From Candidatus Eiseniibacteriota bacterium (lineage in GTDB: Bacteria; Eisenbacteria; RBG-16-71-46), in contig JACRIW010000034.1 in NCBI GenBank assembly GCA_016215625.1, positions 1 to 41,480 on the forward strand: 41,480 bases of DNA, written 5' to 3'. A program made the translations under genes and the position numbers. A model generated the notes under the pieces. The model made no database searches. It was not told the DNA's origin and saw only the letters and a list, made by a program, of their open reading frames with translations. Positions 23,802-34,100 of the stretch are shown piece after piece (position 1 is the first letter of the stretch; every line of letters starts with the position of its first letter).

Positions 23802-26800
23802 TCAGCGCAGCACGACGAGGCGGCGCGACACGCGGTGTCCGCCGGCCTCGGCGCCGATCAGGTAGAGCCCCGGGGGCAGCGTGCCGCTGTCGAGGGTGAG
23901 CGCCTGCGTCGCCCCCTTCGGCGCACCCGACCACAGCAACCGCACCTGGCGCCCGCTCACGTCGTAGAGCGCGGCGCGCGCGTGACCCGCTCCGGGCCAC
24001 GTGATGGCGAGCTCGACCGTGCCGCGCACGGGATGGCGCGAGAGCGCGATGCCGGCGTGCGGCGCTCCGGGCGCCGGTGCCGACGCCACGGGATTGCGCA
24101 CGACGTCCACGAGGCTTCCGAGCCGGAACAGCTTCACGCCCGGGAGCGTGACCACACCGTTCGCGTCCGCCGTCGCCGTGCCGCTCTGCGCGAGCCGGCC
24201 ATTGCTCGCGATGTCGGCGACCGTGAACGTCACGACTTCACCGGGCGCGGGCCGGAAGAGTCGCGTGCGCCGCAGCGTCACGTCGCCCGTGCACGAATCG
24301 GGCGGCACGCGCAGCCCCGTGAGCGTCGTGAGATTGCGCAGGTCGATGCCGCGCGACCAGTGCAGCGCGGAGTCCACGCCGAACGTGTCCCATTCGACGT
24401 GGCCGTTGATCGTGCCGATCGAATCGCCATGCGAGGCGACGCCGTCGCCGGGATCGTTCGCGAAACTCAGGTTCGTGACCGCCGGGTAGCTCTGGTCGAG
24501 CCGGTAGCGGTAGAGCACGCGCGGGTCCTGCATGGGCGACCACACGACGGCGAAGTTCTCGTTGTGCCGGCGCTTCTCCCAGTACAGCGCACCGGCGCGG
24601 CGGCCGGCGGCCATGTCGTTCATGAAGTGGATGTTTTCCGCCCAGCCCATCGTGTTGTCGAGCTTGCCGGCGAACATCCACGTCGGCGCGAACGCGCGCT
24701 GTGGCTCGTGGGCCGCGAGCCAGCCGGCGTCGAGCTGCTCGTAGACGTGCCCGCCCTCGCTCGCGGGCAGGTTGGCCGCGACCGTGCCCCAGAGCGCGTT
24801 CGCGAGCTTGCGCAGGTTGCCGTTCGGGTTGAACCAGCAGGTCGTGTCCGGATCGGACAGGAACGCGAAGTCCGACTTGCCGACCACCGACATCGTCGCC
24901 GCGAACTTGTCGGCGAGGTGCGTCGCCGCGAGCACGGATCCGGCGCCGCCCATCGAGTAGCCGAACGCGTACACGCGCGTCGTGTCGATCGGGAACGTGC
25001 GCAGCGCCCATTCGAGCGTGAAGCGCATGCGGCGGAGGGTGTAGTCCACGACGGTGCCCGAAGTCGCGGGCGTGTCGCTCGTGGACGTGACGTCGTACGT
25101 GTCCGCCCAGCCGTACCAGAACGAGCCCTGGCCGTTGGGAAGCCAGTCGTCGAGTCCGAGCACCCACTCTCCCGGGTAGCCCGTGCCGTAGATCGCGTCG
25201 AGCACGCTGCCGCCGCGGAAGTGCAGCGGCACGAGCAGCGAGGACTCCCAGTGCGGGACCGGGCGCACGATCGCGCAGTCCCACGCCATGCCGGGGCGGT
25301 TCGTCATCGCGTCCATGAGCGGCGTGTCGCGGTCGCTCACGAACAGCGTCCAGAACTCCGGCTGGCGGAACCCGACCTGGAGCGTGCGCTGGTACACCGG
25401 GCGCGGCCGGTCGAGCAGCTCGACCACGAGATCGGCGAGCGAGTTGACCCCGGGAGTGACCGACGTGTTCTCGCCGAAGACGCTGTTCTGTGCCGTCACG
25501 GCGTAGTAGCCCTCGGCGTTCTCCGCCGCCGTGTAGACGAACAGCCCGCTCGCGGGATCGAGTTCGGCCGCGAGCGAGTCGATCTTCCAGCCGTACGGCG
25601 TACCGAGCACCTGGGAGACGTGGCGGTCGTACGCGCTCGAGTCGCCCACCGTGCCGACGAGCGTCGCGCCGGCGAGCTGCGCCGGCGTCGTGATCGCGGC
25701 GAGCGAACGGTAGATGCGGTACGTCCACCCCGTGCCGGCGGGCGGCTGCCACGTGAGGAAGGTCTGCCCGTCGTGGTGCAGCGCCGAAAGCGCGCGGACC
25801 TGCGTCGCGCCCGGTCCCGAGGGGCCGAGCGACGCCATCGCGATGTCGGTGCCGCGCGTCGCCGAGGCGCGCGCGTCGGTCCACACCGCGAACGCGCCAC
25901 CCTCCCAGTCGTACGCCAGCCGCACGTCGCGCTGCTCGCCCGCGGCGTCGCACACGGGCAGGCCGTCGGCGGGCCAGCCGGGAACGAGTGCGCCGCTCTC
26001 GTCGCGGTGCGTGGCGTACACGTCGGCTCCGCTCGTGCCGAACGATCGCGCGTCGTGCCAGCTCACGAACATGCCGCCGGCCAGATCGCTCGTCAGCGCG
26101 GGCGCCGTCTGCGCCGCGGCCGCGGGCGCGACGGCGATGCCGGTCGTGCTCCAGCCCGGCGCGGGCGTACCGTCGCCGCCCAGATGCTGCAGCCACGCGG
26201 CGCTCGTGCCCGAGCGCGCGTCCTGCCAGGCGACCCAGGCGCCACCCAGTTCGTCGGGAAAGACCACGTGCCGGCCCTGCTCGCCGCTTCCCGGCGACAG
26301 CGCCGCTCCGCCCACGTTCCAGCCGGGCGCGACCACGCCCGCGCCGTCCACGCGGATCGCGTACAGCCGCGTGCCGCCGCTGCGCCGGTCGCACCACACC
26401 GCGACGGCGCCACCCGCGGCGTCGCTCACGAGCCGTGGCGCGAACTGGGCGCCGAACGCGCTCATGAGCGCCTTGCCCGCGGCCGTCCAGCCGGCGGCCG
26501 GGGTGCCGTCGCCCTGCAGGCGCTGCATCCACAGGTCGCCGTCGGGACTGCGCGTGTCCTCCCACGCCGCGAGCACGCCGCCCGCGCCGTCCGCGAGCAG
26601 CGAAGCGGCCGCCGAGTCGGGCGCGGTGCTGGTGAGCGTCACGCCGTTCGCGGGCCACGCCGGATCGAGCGCGCCGCTCGCGAGCACGTGCTGGATCGCG
26701 ATGCGCCGCGGCAACACGCCGAGGTCGGTCCACGCCACGAACGCGCCGCCGGCGCCGTCGCCGGCGATCGCGGGGTGCAACTGGTCGGCGCCGGCGCTGA

Positions 26801-27266
26801 ACACGAGCCGTCCGTTCGCCGGCCAGCCGGCGCCACGCGCGCCCTGCGGCGTGAAGCGCTCGGCGTAGATGTCGAACCCCGTGGCGACGTTGCAGCGGTT
26901 GTCCGCCCACGTCGCGAGCACGCCCGACTCGTCGGCGACCAGCGCGATCTCGGTCTTCGTGCACGTGATCGAGGTCATCGCGACGCCGCCGTCCGGCCAG
27001 CCGGTCGCGCGCTGCAGCGACGGACCGACGCGCTGCAGCCAGACGTCGGTGTTGTAGCCGAGGCGCTGGTCGAGCCACGCGACGTACATGCCGCCCATCC
27101 CGTCGGGCGTCGAGGCTGGCGCGTACTGGTCGTGGGCGGCGACGCACACCGGGATGCCGTCGGCGGCCGCCGCGTCGCGCGCGCACAGCGCGAGGAATCC
27201 CGTCGCGGCGAGCGCGCGGAATCCACGGAGAGTCACGGCCAGGAGGTTGTCGGGGCGCAGGTGCAT
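23802..27266 (-). CDS. Exported W-D-R repeat / esterase / FlgD-like domain protein
   Basis: 1154 aa from the ATG at 27264-27266. The N-terminus has a signal peptide (hydrophobic core about 16-28, cleavage near AAAAD). Residues of about 35-620 hold eight repeats of roughly 50 aa, each with a core like GGAWVAWQDARSG (variants GGMYVAWLDQRLG, GGVLAAWEDTRS, GGAVAVWCDRRSG), probably blades of a beta-propeller. An Fn3-like segment follows (FLTWQPPAG...YRIYRS). An alpha/beta-hydrolase of the esterase/depolymerase type has nucleophile S771 in FGYSMGGAGS. The last 80 residues are a FlgD-like/type IX-like domain (ALYDVSGRQVRLL, LPPGLYLIGAEAGG, RRLVVLR). The protein is probably surface-attached or secreted; its substrate is unknown. 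It interrupts the nadK-recN neighbourhood. Confidence 0.87.
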   Translation of the reverse strand: MHLRPDNLLAVTLRGFRALAATGFLALCARDAAAADGIPVCVAAHDQYAPASTPDGMGGMYVAWLDQRLGYNTDVWLQRVGPSLQRATGWPDGGVAMTSITCTKTEIALVADESGVLATWADNRCNVATGFDIYAERFTPQGARGAGWPANGRLVFSAGADQLHPAIAGDGAGGAFVAWTDLGVLPRRIAIQHVLASGALDPAWPANGVTLTSTAPDSAAASLLADGAGGVLAAWEDTRSPDGDLWMQRLQGDGTPAAGWTAAGKALMSAFGAQFAPRLVSDAAGGAVAVWCDRRSGGTRLYAIRVDGAGVVAPGWNVGGAALSPGSGEQGRHVVFPDELGGAWVAWQDARSGTSAAWLQHLGGDGTPAPGWSTTGIAVAPAAAAQTAPALTSDLAGGMFVSWHDARSFGTSGADVYATHRDESGALVPGWPADGLPVCDAAGEQRDVRLAYDWEGGAFAVWTDARASATRGTDIAMASLGPSGPGATQVRALSALHHDGQTFLTWQPPAGTGWTYRIYRSLAAITTPAQLAGATLVGTVGDSSAYDRHVSQVLGTPYGWKIDSLAAELDPASGLFVYTAAENAEGYYAVTAQNSVFGENTSVTPGVNSLADLVVELLDRPRPVYQRTLQVGFRQPEFWTLFVSDRDTPLMDAMTNRPGMAWDCAIVRPVPHWESSLLVPLHFRGGSVLDAIYGTGYPGEWVLGLDDWLPNGQGSFWYGWADTYDVTSTSDTPATSGTVVDYTLRRMRFTLEWALRTFPIDTTRVYAFGYSMGGAGSVLAATHLADKFAATMSVVGKSDFAFLSDPDTTCWFNPNGNLRKLANALWGTVAANLPASEGGHVYEQLDAGWLAAHEPQRAFAPTWMFAGKLDNTMGWAENIHFMNDMAAGRRAGALYWEKRRHNENFAVVWSPMQDPRVLYRYRLDQSYPAVTNLSFANDPGDGVASHGDSIGTINGHVEWDTFGVDSALHWSRGIDLRNLTTLTGLRVPPDSCTGDVTLRRTRLFRPAPGEVVTFTVADIASNGRLAQSGTATADANGVVTLPGVKLFRLGSLVDVVRNPVASAPAPGAPHAGIALSRHPVRGTVELAITWPGAGHARAALYDVSGRQVRLLWSGAPKGATQALTLDSGTLPPGLYLIGAEAGGHRVSRRLVVLR

Positions 27267-27372
27267 GAACGGACCGGAGCGTGCGGGATCGGCGTCGTGG
27301 GGGAAGGTCGAACGAAAACGATACCTGTCTGGCGCCCCGTGCGGCCAGCGCGAAACGCCGAACGCGCGTCCC

Positions 27373-27723
27373 TCAGCTCCCGGCGCTGCGCCTTCCCACC
27401 CACCAGCCGCCGAACACGAGCGCGGCGTAGGCGGCGAGCAGCACGAGCGTGGACGCGCCACCGGGTGGCGGCGACTCGTGACGGACGAGCGGCAGGCCCG
27501 ACTGGTACGCCATCGCGAGCGCGAGCAGTCCGAGCTGCCAGCGCCGGAGCGCGAGCGCCAGCCACGCGGCGCCGGCGGTCGCGCACACACCGCCCGCGAG
27601 CGCGAGCGGCACGGGCAGGCGCACGAACGCACCGGCGAACAGGACGACCAGGCCCGCGGCGCAGAGCGGGACGGCGGGCGGGACACGCGCCGGCGCGGGG
27701 GCCGCGCCGCCTTCCGGCGTCAC
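27373..27723 (-). CDS. Small hydrophobic membrane protein after nadK
   Basis: 116 aa starting at the GTG (27721-27723) that overlaps the nadK stop (GTGA). After a short Pro/Ala-rich start it shows about four hydrophobic stretches: CAAGLVVLFAGAFV, ALAGGVCATAGAAWLALAL, LGLLALAMAY and LVLLAAYAALVFGGWW. It ends in basic RRSAGS. I recognise no family. Translational coupling to nadK suggests it is real; the role is unknown. Coding cannot be judged from conservation here. Confidence 0.6.
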   Translation of the reverse strand: MTPEGGAAPAPARVPPAVPLCAAGLVVLFAGAFVRLPVPLALAGGVCATAGAAWLALALRRWQLGLLALAMAYQSGLPLVRHESPPPGGASTLVLLAAYAALVFGGWWVGRRSAGS

Positions 27724-28601
27724 AGGCTTCTCCGCTCGCTCCCCTGCCAGCCGAGCTTCGACTGCAGCGCGCGCAGGAACGGGCGCTCGGGGTTCTCGAA
27801 CACGCGCACGACTTTCTTCGACAGCTGGATCTCGACCTCGTCGTCCTTCACGAGTTCGGTCGGCTCCTGTCCGTCGAGCACGAGCAGCGCCGGTCCCGGG
27901 CTGATGACGCGCGTGACCACGGCGGTGCCCGCTCCGAGCACGAGCGAGCGGCTGCCGAGCGCGTGCGCGCACGCCGGCGTCACGATCATCGTATGGAGGT
28001 GCGGCGCGATCATCGGGCCGCCCGCCGAGAGCGTGTAGGCGGTCGAGCCCGAGGCGCTCGAGGCGATGAGTCCGTCCGCGACGAGATGCCCGAGGTCCTG
28101 CCCGAGCGCCGAGACGCGCAGGTGGATCGCGGCGTAGCTCACCGCGCTGCGCACGACGGCGTCGTTGAGCGCGAAACCGACGACGCGGTCGCGCCCGCCA
28201 CGCGCGCGACGGATGCGCGTCTCGAGCCCGGTGCGCGTGCCGACGGGCCACCGCTTCGCGAGCGCGGCGTCCACCGCGGCGTCGAGTTCGTGCTCTTCCG
28301 CGGCGGCGAGGAAGCCGAGGCCGCCGAGGTTCACCGGGAGCAGCACGCCGCGCCGTCCGGCGATGGCGCGCCCGGCGGTGAGCACGGTGCCGTCGCCGCC
28401 GAGCGAGATCATGAGGTCGCACCAGGCGCCGAGCTTCTCGAACGCTTCGCCGGCTTCGTTCATCGCCGCGGCGAGGTCGCGGTCGAGCCGCACTTCGCAG
28501 CCGCGACGCGCGAGCTTGCGCACGAGCTTCGCCGCAGCGCGGCGCACGGCCACCCGGCGCGTGTGACCGACGATCGCGATGCGGCGGGGTTTCGGGCTCA
28601 T
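27720..28601 (-). CDS. nadK: NAD kinase
   Basis: Phosphorylates NAD to NADP in the cytosol, 293 aa. The catalytic GGDG motif is at 68-71 (SLGGDGTVL). The second conserved loop NLGGLGFLA and the NAD-binding segment GLIASSASGSTAYTLSAGGP are present, and C-terminal ILVLDGQ-like LLVLDGQEP. The ATG overlaps the dxs stop (ATGA). The dxs-nadK-recN order is common in bacteria, often with tlyA between; tlyA is absent here. Confidence 0.96.
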   Translation of the reverse strand: MSPKPRRIAIVGHTRRVAVRRAAAKLVRKLARRGCEVRLDRDLAAAMNEAGEAFEKLGAWCDLMISLGGDGTVLTAGRAIAGRRGVLLPVNLGGLGFLAAAEEHELDAAVDAALAKRWPVGTRTGLETRIRRARGGRDRVVGFALNDAVVRSAVSYAAIHLRVSALGQDLGHLVADGLIASSASGSTAYTLSAGGPMIAPHLHTMIVTPACAHALGSRSLVLGAGTAVVTRVISPGPALLVLDGQEPTELVKDDEVEIQLSKKVVRVFENPERPFLRALQSKLGWQGSERRSL

Positions 28602-30490
28602 GACCAGTGCGGCTGGTGGGCGCGCGTCCAGTCGAGCACGTTCTTGTGGATGCCGGCGGCGTCGAGGCCGGCGATCGCGAGCAGCTCGTCGCGCTTGCCG
28701 TGCAGCATGAAGTCGGTCGGCAGCGCGATGCGGTGGAGCGGCACGTGATTGAGGCCGAGCCGGTCGAGCGCCTCGCTCACCGCGGAGCCGAAGCCGCCCA
28801 TGGGCACGTTTTCCTCGATCGTCACGATGCGGCCGACGCTGCGCGCGAGCCCTTCGAGCATCTTCTCGTCGAGCGGCGCGGCGAAGCGCGCGTTGACGAC
28901 CGTGGCCGAGATGCCGTCCGCGGCGAGCTTCTCCGCGGCCGCGAGCGCGGGGTCCACCATCGTGCCGAGCGCGAAGATCGCCACGTCGCCGCCGGCGCGC
29001 AGCTGCTCGGCCACGCCGATCTCGAGCAGGCGCGGCTCGCGTTCGGAGAGCGCGTCCTCGGGAATCGGCGAGCGCGGGTAGCGCACCGCGATCGGGCGCT
29101 TGCCCGGCCAGTGCGCCGCGGTCCACATCATGTCGCGCAGCTCCTCCCCGTTGTGCGGCTGCATCACCACGGTGCCGGGAATCATGCGCAGGTAGCCGAC
29201 GTCGAAGCAGCCGTGCTGCGGCGCGCCGTCGTCACCGACGAGGCCCGCGCGGTCGAGGCACAGCATGATCTTGAGGTCCTGCACGGCGGCGTCGTGGATG
29301 ATCTGGTCGAAGCCGCGCTGCAGGAACGTCGAGTAGATGGTCGTGAGCGGCAGCAGCCCCTCGGCGGCGAGGCCGCACGAGAACGTCACCGCGTGTTCCT
29401 CGGCCATGCCGACGTCGAAGAAGCGCTCGGGGAACTGCTTCGCGAACTTCGTGAGGCCGGTGTTGTCCGTCATCGCGGCCGTGACCGCGACCGCGTGGGG
29501 CATGCGCTCGCCGATGTACGCGGCCATGTCGCCGAAGACGTGCGAGTAGGTCTTGCGCGAGCCCTTCGAGGCGACGCCCGAGTCGGGATCGAACACGCCG
29601 ACGCCGTGGAAGCCCGTGCGGTCGCCCTCGGCCGGCAGGTAACCCTTGCCCTTCTTCGTGACGACGTGCAGCAGCACCGGGCCCTCGAAGCGCTTGAGGT
29701 CCTCGAGCGTCTCGACGAGCACGTCGTAGTCGTGGCCGTCGATGGGCCCGAAGTACTTCAGGCCGAGTTCCTCGAACAGGATCGTGGGCGCCACCATGTT
29801 GTGGAGCCCTTCCTTGATCCGGCTCGCGCCCTGCTGTGCGCGCAGGCTCTTCGGCAGCTTGCCGAGCATCTCCCACACGTCGTGCTCGAAGCGCCGGTAG
29901 ATGCGGCTCGTCGTGAGCTTCGTGAGGTAGCGGTGGATCGCGCCGATGTTCGGCGAGATGCTCATCTCGTTGTCGTTGAGGATCAGGATGAGGCGCTTCT
30001 TGAGTTCGCCCGCGTTGTTGAGGCCCTCGAACGCCATGCCGCCCGTGAAGGCGCCGTCGCCGATGACCGCGATCACGTGGTGGTTCTCGCCGCGCAGGTC
30101 GCGCGCCGCGGCGAAGCCGAGCGCCGCCGCGATGGACGTGCTGCCGTGGCTCGTGCCGAAGTGGTCGTGCGCGCTCTCGGCGCGCCGCGGGTAGCCCGCG
30201 ATGCCGTTCAGCTGGCGCAGCGTGTGGAACCGGTCGTAGCGGCCCGTGAGCAGCTTGTGCGGATACGACTGGTGCCCGACGTCCCAGACGATCTTGTCCA
30301 CCGGCGATTCGAAGACCTTGTGCAGCGCCAGCGACAACTCGACCACGCCGAGGTTCGGCGCGAGATGGCCGGCGTTGCGCGCGACGGTCTGGATGATGAC
30401 GTGGCGGATCTCGGAAGCGAGCGCGTCCACGTCGGCGCGCGAGAGCGCCTTGAGGTCGGCCGGGGACTGGATGCGTTCGAGGATGCTCAT
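28598..30490 (-). CDS. dxs: 1-deoxy-D-xylulose-5-phosphate synthase
   Basis: Thiamine-diphosphate enzyme making DXP from pyruvate and glyceraldehyde 3-phosphate, first step of the MEP isoprenoid pathway. 630 aa, normal. Signatures: GHLAPNLGVVELSLALH, WDVGHQSYPHKLLTGR, the ThDP motif GDGAFTGGMAFEGLNNAG ending in NDNEMSIS, the catalytic Glu in GMAEEHAVTF, and DRAGLVGDDGAPQHG. The ATG at 30488-30490 overlaps the stop of the DUF212 gene (ATGA). Its product feeds the ispA-type enzyme encoded further upstream. Confidence 0.98.
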   Translation of the reverse strand: MSILERIQSPADLKALSRADVDALASEIRHVIIQTVARNAGHLAPNLGVVELSLALHKVFESPVDKIVWDVGHQSYPHKLLTGRYDRFHTLRQLNGIAGYPRRAESAHDHFGTSHGSTSIAAALGFAAARDLRGENHHVIAVIGDGAFTGGMAFEGLNNAGELKKRLILILNDNEMSISPNIGAIHRYLTKLTTSRIYRRFEHDVWEMLGKLPKSLRAQQGASRIKEGLHNMVAPTILFEELGLKYFGPIDGHDYDVLVETLEDLKRFEGPVLLHVVTKKGKGYLPAEGDRTGFHGVGVFDPDSGVASKGSRKTYSHVFGDMAAYIGERMPHAVAVTAAMTDNTGLTKFAKQFPERFFDVGMAEEHAVTFSCGLAAEGLLPLTTIYSTFLQRGFDQIIHDAAVQDLKIMLCLDRAGLVGDDGAPQHGCFDVGYLRMIPGTVVMQPHNGEELRDMMWTAAHWPGKRPIAVRYPRSPIPEDALSEREPRLLEIGVAEQLRAGGDVAIFALGTMVDPALAAAEKLAADGISATVVNARFAAPLDEKMLEGLARSVGRIVTIEENVPMGGFGSAVSEALDRLGLNHVPLHRIALPTDFMLHGKRDELLAIAGLDAAGIHKNVLDWTRAHQPHWS

Positions 30491-30918
30491 AGCGGATGGA
30501 CTCGATTCCAGAGAAGGGCGCTCGCGACGCCGAGCAGTCCTCCGATCAGCACTTCGAAGGGAGTGTGCCCCAGGAGTTCCATGAGCTTCTGGGTGTCGTC
30601 GTGGGGCGAGCGGAAGTGCGTCTCGATGAGGCGGTTCAGCACCATGGCCTGCTTGCCGGCCGCCCGCCGGAGACCGGCGGCATCGTACATGACGATGAGG
30701 CTGAAATAGAGCGTCACCCCGAACAGCGCCGAGGTGAAACCCTCCTGCAGCCCGATGGCCGCGCTGAGCGCGGCGACCGAGGCCGAGTGCGAACTGGGCA
30801 TCCCGCCCGTCTCGACGAAACGCCTCAGGTTGAGGCGGCCCGTCCGGGCCCACGTCGAGAATCCCTTGAAGCCCTGCACCGTCAGTCCGACGAGTGCGGC
30901 GATCCAGAACGGTTCCGT
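30487..30918 (-). CDS. DUF212 / divergent PAP2-family membrane protein (YuiD-like), probable ACG start
   Basis: Small membrane protein with the family core: TGGMPSSHSASVAALSAAIGL, MYDAAGLRRAAGKQAMVLN and ELLGHTPFEVLIGGLLG. A GTG at 30879 gives 130 aa but starts after the first transmembrane helix. The frame continues upstream as EPFWIAALVGLTVQGFKGFS, which aligns with the N-terminal helix of B. subtilis YuiD as I remember it. The frame has no ATG, GTG or TTG between that GTG and the stop at 31015-31017. ACG at 30916-30918 lies five nt after a perfect AGGAGG (minus strand) and gives 143 aa. The likely phosphatase activity of PAP2 relatives is uncertain here; a role with undecaprenyl or prenyl phosphates would fit the dxs/ispA context, but that is inference. 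Confidence 0.82.
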   Translation of the reverse strand, partial: TEPFWIAALVGLTVQGFKGFSTWARTGRLNLRRFVETGGMPSSHSASVAALSAAIGLQEGFTSALFGVTLYFSLIVMYDAAGLRRAAGKQAMVLNRLIETHFRSPHDDTQKLMELLGHTPFEVLIGGLLGVASALLWNRVHPL

Positions 30919-31038
30919 ACGCCCCTCCTGGCCATCCTTGGAATGCGGTCCGGGAACCGTTCGGCCCCGGGCGACGACTGGCGGGCGCGAATGTGGCGAG
31001 GAGCGAAAGTGTTGTCAATGCGGCCGCGCGCCTGAAAA

Positions 31039-31070
31039 TGTCCTTTCGTTCACCTGACAAGTACAGGACA
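31039..31070. promoter_or_regulatory. Intergenic inverted repeat TGTCCT-N20-AGGACA
   Basis: The roughly 240-bp divergent intergenic region between the DUF212-dxs unit (minus) and the M36 protease (plus) contains TGTCCT (31039-31044) and AGGACA (31065-31070). A TTGTCA at 31012-31017 might be a -35 box on the plus strand, but no convincing -10 follows. A GGGAGA about ten nt before the protease ATG is a plausible ribosome site. Confidence 0.3.
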
Positions 31071-31159
31071 CTGCCGAAAGTCGCACCTCGCCGCGCCGAA
31101 CCCGGCACCACCCCCGCGCCGAGTCCGGCTCCCGCATCAGGATTGGGAGACCCCTTGCC

Positions 31160-34100
31160 ATGCCGCACTCCCCCCTCCGCCGCGCGGTCACGTCGTCGCT
31201 GACGACGCTGGCCACCGTGGTCACGCTCTCCGCGCCCGCAATCGCGACGCACGCTCCCACCCGCTCCCCCGAAGCCGCGCGCGTGAGCGCGCTCGGCGCT
31301 CCCGAACGCGGCGCCGAGTCCTTCTCGTCCGTCACGATGACGGGCGGCGTGCAGCGCCAGTACGGCCTCGATTCGGGCGTGCTGCGCCGCATGTGGCTCC
31401 GCGACCCGAAACAGCAGCCGTCCTCGAACCAGGTGCCGCGCGCGATCGCCGAGGCTTTCGTGCAGGCCCACGCCGCCGAACTCGGCCTGGGCGCCACGTA
31501 CGCGCAGGAGATCGAACTGCGCTACGAGAAGACCAGCCCCTCCGGCACGCACTTCCGCTGGGACCAGGTCGTGAACGGGGTGAAGGTCTACCGCAGCGAA
31601 CTCGTCGTGAAGATCTCGCCCAAGGGACAGGTCAGCTCGGTGCAGAACAACCTGCGCCCCGGCGTCAAGATCGACGTCTCGCCCGCGCTCTCGAAGGAAG
31701 CGGCGCTCGCCGCGGCGAAGAACCACGTCAAGCCGACCGGCAAGTCGCTCGCCGAGGCCGCGGTGGAACTCGCGGTCGTGGATTCGCGCACCGGTCCCCG
31801 CCTCGCGTGGATCGTCGACATGCCCGTCGAGGAGCCGATGGGTGACTGGCGCGTCTTCGTGGACGCCAAGTCCGGCGCCGTCTTCGGCGCCGAGGACCGC
31901 ATGACCTACGCGACCGGCACCGGCCGCGTGTTCGATCCCGACCCGCGCTCGAAGATGGGTGACAGCACCTACGTGGACGCGGCCGACGCCGACACCGCGG
32001 TGCCCTTCCCGGGCGCGTACGACATCGTCACGCTGCAGGGCATCACGCTCTCGGCCGGCACGTACTCGCTGAGCGGCCCGTACGCCCAGCTGATCGACGA
32101 CGAGGCCCCGACGCAGGCGCCCGTCACCGCCTCGCACCCGGACAGCTTCCGCTTCCAGCGCAGCGCCCAGGGCTTCGAGGACGTGATGTGCTACTACCAT
32201 CTCGACTTCAGCCAGCGCTACATCCAGAGCCTCGGTTTCACGAACGTGAACAACCGTGTGCAGCCCGTGGATTCGCACGGCCTCTCCGGCGCGGACAACT
32301 CGCACTACGTCCCGTCCACCGGCCACCTCGCCTTCGGCGAGGGCGGCATCGACGACGACGAGGACGCGGACGTGATCTGGCACGAGTACGGTCACTCCAT
32401 CCAGGACAACGTCGTCCCCGGCTGGGGTGGCGGCCACGAAGGCGCGATGGGCGAAGGCTTCGGTGACTACTGGGCCCACTCCTACTCGCTGGCGAAGTTC
32501 CCCGGCTTCCAGCCGAACCACGTGTTCACGTGGGACGGCAACGGCGAAACGTGGACCGGCCGCGTCGCGATCAACACGGCGATGCACTATCCGGCCGACT
32601 GCTGCGGCGAAGTGCACGCGTCGGGCACGCTCTGGTGCTCGGGGCTCATCGACTGCTGGAACCACGTCGGCCGCGCGGTCATGGACGCGATCGTCCTCGA
32701 TCATCACTTCGCGCTCGGCACGTCGGCGACCATGGCCGACGCCGCGAACCAGCTCATCCAGTCGGACATCGATCTCTTCGGCGGCGCGCACGTGAGCACG
32801 CTCGTCGCCCGCCTCGGCTTCTGGGGCTTCGTGGACCCGGCGTCGTTCATTCCGACGATCACGCACACGCCGCTCGCCGGCAGCGAAAACGTCGCGGGCC
32901 CCTACCCGGTCGTGGCGAACGTCACGTCCACCCAGCCGCTCGCGCTGGGCGAGCCGAAGCTCTTCTACGGCAACGGGGCGGTCACGGACTCGATCACGAT
33001 GACGCCGACGGGGAACCCGAACGAGTTCTCGGCCTCGATCCCCGGCCCCGGCGCTCCGGCGACGATGGTCTACTACCTCCGCGCCCGTGACGTGAACGGC
33101 GGCACGGCGTTCAAGCCGACGACCGCGCCGGCGACGCCGTACTCGTTCGTCGTGGGTCCGGACCTCACCGCTCCCGTGATCACGCACACGCCCCCGACGC
33201 TGGTCGCCACGCAGTCGTGGCCGATCACGGTCACGGCGAGCGTCACGGACAACCTCGGCGTGGACCACAACTCGGTCACCGTCGTGTGGACGAAGAACGG
33301 CACGCCGATGTCGGACTTCAAGCTCGCGCGCATCGGCACGTCGACGAACTACGCCGACGTCTTCAACACGCCGAGCGGCTCGGTCGTCGCCGGCGACGTG
33401 ATCGGGTACCACATCACGGCCTCCGACGTGGCGGCGAGCCCGAACACGGGCCGCAGCCCGGCCTCGGGCGAGCATTCGTTCACGGTCAGCTCCGCGCTCG
33501 GACTCGTGCTCGTGCTCGACGACGACGAACTCGCCAAGCGCGTGTCCGAAACCAAGGTGATCGCCGACGAGAAGGACCCCGCCAAGAGCACGACGCTCAC
33601 GACTTCGGGTGACGTCGGTGCGCTGTCGGCGAACCAGATCGCGGCCTGGCTGAACGCCTTCGGCTACGTCGCCACGGTGGAGCCCGCGGCCACGTCGAAC
33701 GCCGCGAACTGGCCGAACTACAACTTCATCGTCTCCTCGAGCGGCGGCAGCACCGCGCCGGTCGCGAGCGCCACCTATCGCGCCGCGCTCGAAGCCTACG
33801 TCGCGGCCGGTCACAAGCTGCTCGTCGAGGGCGGTGAAGTCGGATACGACGCCATCTCCAGCCCCGGCTACCCGACGTTCGCCGCGAACGTGCTCCACGG
33901 CACGACGTGGCAGTCGGACAACGCCGGCGCGCTCACGCGGATCGCGTCGCAGGCGTCGCACCCGCTGGCGAACATCCCGAACGTGCTGCCGGCCAGTATT
34001 CCGGTCACCTACGTGAGCCCGAACTACGGCACCGAGGACGCCTACGTGCCCGTCGCGCCCGCCTACGCCGTCTACGGCACGGCGAGCTACCCGACGAGCG

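Noticed and set aside
23730..28748. Plus-strand open frame of 1672 codons opposite the esterase, nadK and dxs genes
   Set aside because: It is an antisense shadow of GC-rich codon structure: a His/Arg/Val-rich composition with no recognisable domain, across genes with clear families on the minus strand.
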